A DNA stretch of 64,000 nucleotides, taken from NCBI RefSeq assembly GCF_028737315.1, contig NZ_JAQZAO010000007.1, positions 186,001 through 250,000 on the forward strand, given 5' to 3'. Within the stretch, counting starts at the first letter, position 1. Each line of letters starts with the position of its first letter. Both the position numbers and the translations under genes were made by a program. This document shows positions 50,285-58,399 of the stretch, piece after piece. Origin of the DNA: Actinomycetospora lemnae. Lineage in GTDB: Bacteria; Actinomycetota; Actinomycetes; Mycobacteriales; Pseudonocardiaceae. A model generated the notes under the pieces. It searched no databases and had not been told where the DNA came from. It saw only the letters and a list, made by a program, of their open reading frames with translations.

Positions 50285-50641
50285 GGGGCTCCCTTGCCAC
50301 TCGGGGGCGCGCGACGGCGGTGCGGCGCTCGCCGCGGTGTCGCACGCAGGGGATGGCGGTGTGTCCCGCCGGAATGGGCTGGCTCGCTCAACCCGATACC
50401 GGGGGGTGACCGATGACGGCGCCGCGAAACCGCCACGGACCGGTCGGGGCCGGGTCACGGTCCGGGTCACGGTCCGGGTCACGGTCCGGGTCACGGTCCG
50501 GTCGGGTCCGGGACGACGGGGCGCCCTCGGGTAGCGACGACCACCACGCGGGTAGCCCCCGAGCCTGTCGGCGGTGCCCGCGGCGGGCGGACGAGCAGGG
50601 CGCCGGTGCCCCCGAACGCCGTCCGCGCTGGAGGGATCGTC
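50285..50641. other. 357-base gap between divergent genes
   Basis: No convincing gene is seen here. The gap holds the promoters of the divergent membrane-protein and SDR genes and the 12-bp repeat array at 50452-50499. The longer open frames crossing it are made of the repeat and do not have gene-like starts. Confidence 0.6.
50452..50499. repeat. four exact tandem copies of a 12-bp unit
   Basis: GGGTCACGGTCC occurs four times without a break in the divergent intergenic region. The unit includes the GTCAC/GTGAC half of several operators in the window, but nothing shows it is bound by a protein. Slippage-prone. Confidence 0.95.
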
Positions 50642-51664
50642 GTGCTCGACGAAGGCACCACGACACGCGGGGACGGCGGCCGCTCACACGACGGCCCCCC
50701 GTCCGCGACAGGTCACGGTGGACGGGACCGCCCGGTGGCGCTCGTGCTCGGCGCGAGCCGGGGGCTGGGGTTCCTCATCGCGCAGGAGCTGGGGCGTCGC
50801 GGCCACGACCTGGCCGTCGTGGCGCGCTCCGCCGACGGGCTGGAGGCGGCCCGCGGCGACCTCGAGGCCACCGGCGCCACGGTGCTCACGCTGCCCGCCG
50901 ACCTCTCGTCGCGGCCGTCGGCCGAGGCCGTCGTCGAGACCGCGGTGACGCAGCTCGGGCGCCTCGACGTCGTCGTCGCCAACGCCGGGATCATCCAGGT
51001 CGCGCCGGTGCGCGCGCTCACCGCGCAGGACGTCGCCGACGCCCACGACGCGATCTTCTGGAGCGCCGTGTACCCGGTGCTGGCCGCGGTCGAGGTGATG
51101 CGCCGTCGGGGCGGGGGACGGATCGTCGTCATCAGCTCGATCGGCGGGAAGATCCCCACGCCGCGCCTGCTGCCCTACACCGCGGCGAAGTTCGCCACGG
51201 TCGGGTTCGCCGAGTCCCTGCGCACGGAGGCCGGTCGCGACGGGATCAGCGTCACGACCGTCGTGCCCGGGCTCATGCGCACCGGGTCGACGCGCAACGC
51301 GCTGGTCGGCGGTGACCGCGAGCGCGAGCTGCGGTGGTTCACGACGCTCGCGTCGCTGCCGCTGCTGTCGATGGACGCCGGCGCCGCGGCCCGCCGCATC
51401 GTCGCGGGAGGGCTCGCCGGGCGCCCGGAGGTCGTGCTCACGCCGGCGGCGAAGATCGGCCTGCGGGTGCACGGGCTCGCCCCCGGGCTGACCCAGCGCG
51501 CGTTGGCGCTCGTCGACCGCCTGCTCCCGGCCCCGGGGGACGAGCCGCCCCAGCCCGGGCACACGCTGCCCGAGCAGCCGTGGTGGCAGCGGCTGCTGAC
51601 GACGCTGGACCGCGGCGCCGCCCTCCGCCACCACGAGCACGACGACGAGACGCCCCGCCGCTGA
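50642..51664 (+). CDS. short-chain dehydrogenase with C-terminal extension
   Basis: A 340-residue SDR. Cofactor loop ALVLGASRGLGFLIAQELG near residue 35, VVANAGI, the active site SSIGG and YTAAK. The C-terminal 90 residues form an extension (VVLTPAAKIGLRVHGLAPGL) seen in SDRs related to YbbO/DltE types, which ends in a basic His-rich tail. GTG 50642 after GGAGGG is preferred to the upstream frame start at 50606. Confidence 0.83.
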   Translation: MLDEGTTTRGDGGRSHDGPPSATGHGGRDRPVALVLGASRGLGFLIAQELGRRGHDLAVVARSADGLEAARGDLEATGATVLTLPADLSSRPSAEAVVETAVTQLGRLDVVVANAGIIQVAPVRALTAQDVADAHDAIFWSAVYPVLAAVEVMRRRGGGRIVVISSIGGKIPTPRLLPYTAAKFATVGFAESLRTEAGRDGISVTTVVPGLMRTGSTRNALVGGDRERELRWFTTLASLPLLSMDAGAAARRIVAGGLAGRPEVVLTPAAKIGLRVHGLAPGLTQRALALVDRLLPAPGDEPPQPGHTLPEQPWWQRLLTTLDRGAALRHHEHDDETPRR

Positions 51665-51696
51665 CCTGGTCGACGCTGACCTGTCGCCTGGGCGGC

Positions 51697-52080
51697 TCAG
51701 ATGTCCCCGCTTCGCGGTGCCTGGTCGTCCCGGGAGGGCCGGGGCCGAGGCGGGAAGGGTCGCTCGCCCTCCCCACCGGGTTCCCCCCACTGGCCGAGGT
51801 CGAGGGGCCAGGGTTGCCCAGTCGGGCCCGGCACGTCGGCCCACATCTCGCCGTGCCGGATCCGACGGACGGTGGTGCGACTGATCCGGAAGTCGCGCGC
51901 GATGCCGGCCTCCGTCTCGCGTCCGGCGAGCCGGCGCTTGATCTCGCGGACCTTCAGCCTCGTGAGCGGCGCCTCGGACACGGTGCCCTCCGGCATCGTC
52001 CCCGGCGGGGTTCGCTCCTGCTCATCGGGCGGCTTCTCGCGCCTGACGTCCGTGCGGCCGCTCTCGTCGATGTCGCCCAT
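51697..52080 (-). CDS. small helix-turn-helix protein
   Basis: A 127-residue protein. Residues about 40-75 form a resolvase-like helix-turn-helix: LTRLKVREIKRRLAGRETEA and GIARDFRISRTTVRRIRHGE. The two flanks are acidic at the N-terminus and Pro/Arg-rich at the C-terminus, probably disordered. ATG 52080 follows GAGAGGTG. It has no recombinase catalytic domain. Possibly a regulator of adjacent genes. Confidence 0.65.
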   Translation of the reverse strand: MGDIDESGRTDVRREKPPDEQERTPPGTMPEGTVSEAPLTRLKVREIKRRLAGRETEAGIARDFRISRTTVRRIRHGEMWADVPGPTGQPWPLDLGQWGEPGGEGERPFPPRPRPSRDDQAPRSGDI

Positions 52081-52247
52081 CGTCGGTCACCTCTCGGAGC
52101 TGAGGACCTCCGAGGCAACAACGCGGCGGCCGGGGATGCAGGGGTCGAACGGCCCGACACCGCCGGGTCGTCCGGAGTCCCCACCGCGAGGCCGGAGAGT
52201 GGGCGAGCTCCGAGCCCGTGGGTCCGGAGCTCGCCACACGACGCCGG

Positions 52248-52472
52248 TCAGCCCGTCTTGGACGTCAGCTGGGCGAGGTACTGGTGGCACTGGTGCGCCC
52301 GGTCCGAGTCCTCGCTCATCACCTTGCGGAAGAAGTCGGCGACCTCCTGCAGACCCGCGTTCTCCGCGTCCCGCACGTACTGGCCGTAGTCGTGCCCGGC
52401 CTTGAGCGCGTGGTACTGCACGGACACGAGGTCGAAGGTGACGTCGTCGAAACCGGTTTCTCCGGTGGCCAT
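52248..52472 (-). CDS. small helical protein of unknown function
   Basis: A 74-residue, fully helical protein (FDLVSVQYHALKAGHDYGQY, AENAGLQEVADFFRKVMSED). The H-x-A-x3-G-x2-Y pattern and repeated Glu/His are reminiscent of one half of a ferritin-like bundle, but metal ligands cannot be assigned. ATG 52472 follows GGAGG. I know no function. Confidence 0.65.
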   Translation of the reverse strand: MATGETGFDDVTFDLVSVQYHALKAGHDYGQYVRDAENAGLQEVADFFRKVMSEDSDRAHQCHQYLAQLTSKTG

Positions 52473-52575
52473 GGTTGCCTCCACGGATCGTCGAGCGTGT
52501 CCTCCGGGCTGCTCGCTCAACTCGGACCCTGACGGTTACCCGACGCGCGTCCCGCCCCAACGCGTCGGGGACGGC

Positions 52576-53502
52576 TCAGGACGCGCTCTCGGCGGACTCC
52601 TGGGAGCCCTCTTCGTCGGCGAGCTCCTGGTCGAGCTCGGGGAACATGAGCCAGCTCCCGATGAGGAAGGCGATGCCCCCGACCAGGAAGCCGATCTTGA
52701 CGATCGACGCGCCCGGCTCGCCCTCGGCCTGGAACGAGCCGGTGATCGAGAAGCCGGGGATCGCGCCGATGGTGAAGCCGAGCGAGCCCAGCACGAACAT
52801 CGCGCCGACCCACCACGACACGTTGCGCAGCGTCTTCGGGAAGTACCCGTTCCCGGCCTCGAACGTCTGCAGCACCGAGGCCACGAGGAAGAACAGGGCA
52901 CCGACGAGGCTGGTCCACCACAGGCCGACCTCCTCGGGGATCAGGTGGGCCGTGGAGAGCAGGGCCGCGATCGTCTCGTAGTTGAAGATCAGCGCGCCGA
53001 TGAGGAACACGAACGCCCAGACGAACCCCAGGTCCCGGGCCTTGAAGCCGAGCCACCGCCACGACTCCGGGGGCTCGCCCCGGCCGTCGGAGGTGATGCG
53101 GGTGTCCTCGTTGAGGCTCTCCAGGATCTGTCCGTAGACCGCGACGGTGTAGAGCAGGGCACCGAGGGTGTACGCGGCCTCGGCGAACAGCGACATGGCC
53201 GTCTTGTCGCCGCCGAAGGCGCTGGGGACCAGCGACGCCGCGGCGCCGAGGATGAACAGCGCGGAGCCGACGGTGAACGACACGGCCACCCACCACGCCA
53301 GGCGCTCGGGCGCCCAGTAGCCGCTGCGGGAGACCGCCCCGGCACGTCGCGCGCCGTGGCCTTTGCGATGGGGACGGCCCAGCCAGGTGTAGGGCCGGTC
53401 GTCGGGTCCGCGGTACTCCGCCCACGTCGTGAACGGTCGTGGTCCACCGCTGCGGATCAGTTGCCAATCGGAGGGGACCTGGGGGCCAACGGTGTCGGGC
53501 AT
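52576..53502 (-). CDS. six-helix membrane protein of unknown function
   Basis: A 308-residue protein with a 70-residue polar N-terminus (WLGRPHRKGHGARRAG) followed by hydrophobic segments LAWWVAVSFTVGSALFILGA, AYTLGALLYTVAVYGQ, GFVWAFVFLIGALIF, VGALFFLVASVLQTF, WWVGAMFVLGSLGFTIGA and IGFLVGGIAFLIGSWLMF. The C-tail is acidic. It is divergent from the formate dehydrogenase gene across 165 bases; a link to it is possible but not shown. No heme-binding histidine pattern like that of the FdhI/FdnI subunit was seen. Confidence 0.75.
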   Translation of the reverse strand: MPDTVGPQVPSDWQLIRSGGPRPFTTWAEYRGPDDRPYTWLGRPHRKGHGARRAGAVSRSGYWAPERLAWWVAVSFTVGSALFILGAAASLVPSAFGGDKTAMSLFAEAAYTLGALLYTVAVYGQILESLNEDTRITSDGRGEPPESWRWLGFKARDLGFVWAFVFLIGALIFNYETIAALLSTAHLIPEEVGLWWTSLVGALFFLVASVLQTFEAGNGYFPKTLRNVSWWVGAMFVLGSLGFTIGAIPGFSITGSFQAEGEPGASIVKIGFLVGGIAFLIGSWLMFPELDQELADEEGSQESAESAS

Positions 53503-53667
53503 GACGCGGGAGCTACCCCATCGGCGAGGTCGACTAGCCGGGTCCACCGAGACCGTGGAGCAGCTCTGCGTTTGCGAGGGCCACGGGGCGGTGACACCGT
53601 TCTCCCACCGGTTCACCCCCCAGCCGGCGCCCGTCCGATCCGGTTCCGCCACTCGGAGGCGCCTGCC

Positions 53668-56600
53668 GTGAGCCTGTCCCGCCGTGCCGCCGACCTGGTG
53701 CGCTCCTGGCCCCTGGTCCGTCAGCTGACCGGCGCCGACCCCCTGGGTCGCGGCGCCGCCGTGCAGTCCAACTCCTCCGACGAGTGGCACGCGCGGACCG
53801 CCGACGCGGACACCGTCACCCGGTCGGTCTGCCCGTTCTGCGCCGTCGGCTGTGGCCAGCGGGTGTACTCGAAGGAAGGACGCGTCACCCAGATCGAGGG
53901 CGACCCGGACTCGCCGATCAGCCGCGGCCGGCTCTGCCCCCGCGGTTCCTCGAGCCTGAGCCTGGTGACGTCGCCGTCACGGCTCACGCGGGTCCGGTAC
54001 CGGCGCCCCGGCGGGTCCGACTGGGAGGAGCTCGACCTCGACACGGCGATGGACATGATCGCCGACCGCGTGGTCGACACCCGGTCCCGCACGTGGCAGG
54101 ACACCGACGACGAGGGCCGCGTCCTCAACCGGACGCTCGGCCTCGCGCACCTCGGCGGCGCCACGCTGGACAACGAGGAGAACTACCTCCTCAAGAAGCT
54201 CTACACCGCGATCGGCGCCGTCCAGGTGGAGAACCAGGCGCGCATTTGACACAGCTCCACCGTCCCCGGTCTGGGGACCAGCTTCGGGCGTGGCGGCGCC
54301 ACCAACACCCAGCAGGACATCGCGCAGGCCGACTGCGTCGTGCTCGAGGGCTCGAACATGGCCGAGGCGCACCCCGTGGGGTTCCAGTGGGTGATGGAGG
54401 CCAAGGCCCGCGGCGCGCAGATCATCCACGTCGACCCGCGGTTCACGCGGACCAGCGCGGTGGCCGACGCGCACGTCCCGATCCGCCCGGGCACGGACAT
54501 CGCGTTCCTCGGCGGGCTGATCAACTACGTGCTGGAGAACGAGCGGGACTTCCGCGAGTACGTCGTCGCGTACACCAATGCGCCGATGCTCGTGCGCGAG
54601 GAGTTCGTCGACGCCGGTGACGACGACGGCCTGTTCTCGGGATGGGACCCGGAGACGCGGTCGTACGACACCTCGACGTGGCAGTACGAGGGCACCGAGG
54701 TGGCGGCCGCGTCGGGCAACCGTGACGACTGGTCGCGCGTCGCCGACGACCGCGAGACCCAGCGCGTCGCCCACCTGCTCGGGCAGTCCGAGGGCGCGGG
54801 CTCGGGCGGGGCGAACTTCTCCGGCGAGCCGCACCGCGACGACACGCTGCAGCACCCCCGCTGCGTCTACCAGGTGCTCAAGCGGCACTTCGCGCGCTAC
54901 ACCCCGGAGATGGTCTCGCGGGTGTGCGGCATGAGCCCCGACCAGTTCCGCCAGGTGGCCGAGGCGATCTGTGCGAACTCCGGACGCGAGCGCACGACGA
55001 TGTGGGTCTACTCGGTGGGCTGGACCCAGCACACCGTCGGCGTGCAGTACATCCGCGCGGCCTCGATCCTGCAGGGCCTGCTCGGCAACGTCGGGCGGCC
55101 CGGCGGCGGCATCATGGCCCTGCGCGGGCACGCCACGATCCAGGGCTCGACCGACATCCCGACGCTCTACGACCTCCTGCCCGGCTACATCCCGATGCCC
55201 AACGCGCACAAGGAGATGCACCTCGCGGAGTACCTGGCGGCCGACTCGGCCAGCAAGGGCTTCTGGGGCAACATGCCCGCCTACGTCGTCAGCCTGCTCA
55301 AGGCGTGGTTCGGCGACGCGGCGACGCGGGAGAACGACTTCGGCTTCGACTGGATGCCGCGCATCTCCGGCGACCACTCGACGTTCACGACGATCCTCAA
55401 CATGATCGACGGCAACTGCGAGGGCTACTTCGTCCTCGGCGAGAACCCGGCGGTCGGGACGACGAACTCCAAGCAGCAGCGCCACGGCCTGGCGGCGCTC
55501 AAGTGGCTCGTGGTGCGCGACCTGCACGAGATCGAGACGGCCACGTTCTGGAAGGACGGGCCGGAGATCGAGACCGGCGAGATGCGCACGGAGGACATCG
55601 ACACCGAGGTCTTCCTGCTGCCGGCCGCCACGCACGTCGAGAAGGCCGGCTCGTTCACCAACACCCAGCGGCTGCTGCAGTGGCGGCACAAGGCCGTCGA
55701 GCCGCCGGGCGACGCCCGCAGCGACCTGTGGTTCGTCTGGGAGCTGGGCCGGCGGATCCGGGAGCGGCTCGCCGACTCCGACCTGCCGCGCGACCGGGCG
55801 ATCCAGAACCTCACCTGGGACTACCCGCTCGAGGGCGTGCACGGCGACCCCGACGCCCACGCGATCCTCAAGGAGATCAGCGGCGTCGACGCGAACGGCG
55901 ACCCGGTCTCGGGCTACACCGCCCTCTCCGACGATGGGTCCACCGCCTGCGGCTGCTGGATCTACTCCGGCGTCTACGCCGACGGGGTCAACCAGGCGGC
56001 GCGCCGCACGCCCGGCGGCGGCGAGAGCCTCGCCGCGCTGGAGTGGGGCTGGGCGTGGCCGATGAACCGTCGTGTGCTCTACAACCGCGCCTCGGCCGAC
56101 CCCGAGGGCCGGCCGTGGAGCGAGCGCAAGGCCTACGTCTGGTGGGACGAGGAGCAGCAGTCCTGGACGGGTCACGACGTCCCGGACTTCGAGGCGCACA
56201 AGCCGCCGTCGTACGAGCCCCCGGAGGGCGCCGAGGCGCAGGACGCCATCGGCGGCGACGAGCCGTTCATCATGCAGGCCGACGGCCGCATCTGGCTCTA
56301 CGTGCCGACGGGGCTGGCCGACGGGCCCATGCCGGTGCACTACGAGCCGGAGGAGGCCCCGACCCGCAACGCCCTGCACCCGCAGACGCGGTCCAACCCG
56401 GCCCGCGAGCGCTTCGAGCGGCCCGACAACCTCTACAACCCGTCGGACCACCAGCCCGGGTCCGAGGTGTTCCCGTACGCGTTCACCACGTTCCGGATCG
56501 CCGAGCACCACACCGCGGGCGGCATGAGCCGGTGGACGCCCTACCTCGCGGAGCTGGCGCCCGAGATGTTCGTCGAGGTCTCCCCGGCGCTGGCCGCCGA

Positions 56601-56955
56601 GCGCGGCCTGGAGCACACGGGGTGGGCGACGATCGTGACCGCGCGCAGCGCCATCGAGGCGCGGGTGGTGGTCACCGAGCGGATGAAGCCCCTGCGCATC
56701 GCCGGCGAGACCATCCACCAGGTCGGGCTGCCGTGGCACTGGGGTCCGAACGGGCTGGTGACCGGCGACGCCGCCAACGAGATCATCGGCATCTCGCTGG
56801 ACCCGAACGTCCACATCATGGACACCAAGACCGGGACCTGCGACGTCGTCGCCGGGCGCCGGCCGCGGGGCCCGGAGCTGCTGCGGTTCGTCGACGAGTA
56901 CCGGCGGCGGGCGGGGCTCCTCGACGGGGCCGGTGGGCCTACCCCGTCACCCTGA
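53668..56955 (+). CDS. fdhA: selenocysteine-containing formate dehydrogenase, catalytic (alpha) subunit
   Basis: A 1095-residue molybdopterin (W/Mo-bisMGD) enzyme, read through an in-frame TGA at codon 194 (54247-54249). The [4Fe-4S] cysteines are C55, C58, C62 and C90 (SVCPFCAVGCG, SRGRLCPRG). The active-site context is VENQARI-Sec-HSSTVPGL, equivalent to Sec196 of E. coli FDH-N (DNQARV-Sec-HGPTV). A SECIS hairpin follows at the E. coli fdhF spacing. Downstream FGRGGATNTQQDI, LEGSNMAEAHPVGFQW and the C-terminal PWHWGPNGLVTGDAANE match the FDH-N family along their whole length. GTG 53668 follows GGAGG; no Tat signal is seen, so it is probably cytoplasmic. No beta or gamma subunit gene is adjacent. 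Confidence 0.95.
54247..54278 (+). promoter_or_regulatory. selenocysteine codon and bacterial SECIS hairpin
   Basis: TGA (54247-54249) is followed after 18 bases by the loop GGTCT (54268-54272) held by the perfect stem GTCCCC (54262-54267) and GGGGAC (54273-54278). The E. coli fdhF SECIS has the same GGTCT loop at the same 18-base distance. SelB should bind this loop. Confidence 0.9.
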
Positions 56956-57694
56956 CCTCGACGCGGCGGCTGGCCGCGAGCGAGTCCAGCGGCCGCGCCG
57001 ACCCGACGCCGACGGCGGTGAGGCTGCCGGCGGGGACCCCGGCCGCCTCCAGCCGGCGCACGATCTCCTCGGCGCGCCGCTGGGAGAGGTCCTGGGCGTC
57101 GTCGGTGTCCTCGCCGGTCGGAGCGGTGTGGCCCTCGACGGTGATCGGCGGCCCGGGGGCCGCGCGCAACGCCCCGGCCAGGCGCTCGACGGCCTCGTCG
57201 GCGCCGGCCGCGGGCGTGGCGCCGTCCGGCGGGAAGCGCAGCGGGGTGGCGGCGAGGACGTCGTCGATCGTGTCCTGCAGGACGGCGACGTCGGGACCGC
57301 CGGTGGAGGCCGGTGTGCCGGTGGCGCCGGGTGGGACAGGGCCGTCGGGCACTGTGGGCACGGCGGGGGCCTGCGACGCGGCGGGCGCCGGCGGGGGATC
57401 GGACGTCCCGGTCACCGCGACGGCGATCGCGACGCCACCGAGGGCGAGGACGCCGACCAGGAGCAGCGCCAGCGGCAGGCGCCGGTGGCCACCGGACGCG
57501 GCGTGCGAGCCGCCGCCGGCCGGGCCGCGGCCGCCCCACCAGTGCGCGCCGGTGTTGGGGCCGCCCGTGACGCGCCCGCGATGGGAACCCCCGCCAGTCA
57601 CGGCCCGCGCCACCTCCTCCGGTCGGGACGCACTGTGCCCTGCCCGCACCCCGACCCGCTCGGGAGGAGCGAGAATCCGCCCGGACGGCCGCAT
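56939..57694 (-). CDS. membrane-anchored OmpA-like protein
   Basis: A protein of up to 251 residues. A basic Gly-rich N-terminus leads to one membrane segment (LPLALLLVGVLALGGVAIAV, about residues 73-92), then a Pro/Ala linker, then a C-terminal OmpA-like peptidoglycan-binding domain of about 110 residues: ITVEGHTAPTGEDTDDAQDL, SQRRAEEIVRRLEAAGV and LTAVGVGSARP. The start is uncertain: ATG 57694 or a GTG near codon 28 following GGAGGA. Its last 17 bases overlap the convergent formate dehydrogenase gene. Confidence 0.75.
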   Translation of the reverse strand: MRPSGRILAPPERVGVRAGHSASRPEEVARAVTGGGSHRGRVTGGPNTGAHWWGGRGPAGGGSHAASGGHRRLPLALLLVGVLALGGVAIAVAVTGTSDPPPAPAASQAPAVPTVPDGPVPPGATGTPASTGGPDVAVLQDTIDDVLAATPLRFPPDGATPAAGADEAVERLAGALRAAPGPPITVEGHTAPTGEDTDDAQDLSQRRAEEIVRRLEAAGVPAGSLTAVGVGSARPLDSLAASRRVEVRVTG

Positions 57695-57737
57695 CGATGT
57701 GCGACGGTCGGCCCAGGTGCGCTCCGCTCACCTGCCG

Positions 57738-58169
57738 TCAGGCACCCGTGCGGGGGGTGAGGCCGGCGGCGCGGATGCCGGCGACGACGGCCTCCTCGTC
57801 GGCGAGCGAGGCGTCCCCGCTGGCGCCCGCCGCGCCCAGCAGGGTGCCGGCGTCGTCGTGGATGAACACGCCGCCGGGCACCGAGAACACCTTCCCGCCG
57901 GTCAGCGCCGCGACCGAGGTGAAGAACTCCGCCGAGTCCGCGGCGCGCGCGGCGATCGCCCGGCTGTCCATCCCGAGACCGAGCACGCCGTAGGCCTTCG
58001 CGGTGGCGACGTCGGGACGCAGGAAGCCCGACCCGTCCTCGCGGCCCAGCGCCACGACCGCGCCGCCCGGGTCGAGCACCGCCACCGTGAGCGGCTTGAA
58101 CCCCTGCGCGCGGGCGTGCGCGAGCGCGGCGGACACGATGCTCTGGGCCTGCTCGAGGCTGATGCTCAT
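57738..58169 (-). CDS. GlcG/HbpS-family protein
   Basis: A 143-residue protein of the GlcG/HbpS/PduO-C fold. It opens with SLEQAQSIVSAALAHARAQG, followed by KPLTVAVLDPGGAVVALGRE, TAKAYGVLGLGM and FSVPGGVFIHDDAGTLLGAA with GASGDASLADEEAV near the end, all family marks. Members bind heme or cobalamin-like ligands or are accessory proteins of glycolate and diol use. Alone here, so the ligand is unknown; the B12 sensor gene lies 2 kb away. Confidence 0.9.
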   Translation of the reverse strand: MSISLEQAQSIVSAALAHARAQGFKPLTVAVLDPGGAVVALGREDGSGFLRPDVATAKAYGVLGLGMDSRAIAARAADSAEFFTSVAALTGGKVFSVPGGVFIHDDAGTLLGAAGASGDASLADEEAVVAGIRAAGLTPRTGA

Positions 58170-58399
58170 GGCGGGCCGGTACCCACCGCCGCGCCCCGCA
58201 TCACACCGGGCGGCGCACACGGACCCCCGCGCGCCCGGGCGCGTGGCTCACCGGACCGGGCGACACCCGCCCGACCGCCGTCGTCACCCACCGCTCGTCC
58301 GTGATCACCGACGGCTCACCGTCCGGCCGGCTGCAGGTCCCGGCGTCGCCGTCGTCGGTCGACTACGGTGTTCTGGACCGTCGGACGGGAGGGGACGGC

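Noticed and set aside
50452-50499. CRISPR array
   Set aside because: Repeats are 12 bases without spacers and no cas gene is near; this is a simple tandem repeat.
51697-52080. Resolvase or mobile-element remnant
   Set aside because: Only a helix-turn-helix resembling resolvases is present. No catalytic domain, inverted repeats or target duplication were seen, so it is listed as a small DNA-binding protein.
54247-54249. Formate dehydrogenase as a pseudogene or two genes split by a stop
   Set aside because: The stop is TGA at the exact selenocysteine position, the frame is unbroken on both sides, and a SECIS hairpin follows at the right distance.
53977-56814. A 945-codon minus-strand frame opposite the formate dehydrogenase
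   Set aside because: Same reason: it mirrors a well-conserved gene and is Arg/Val/Gly/Asp-biased like other shadows.
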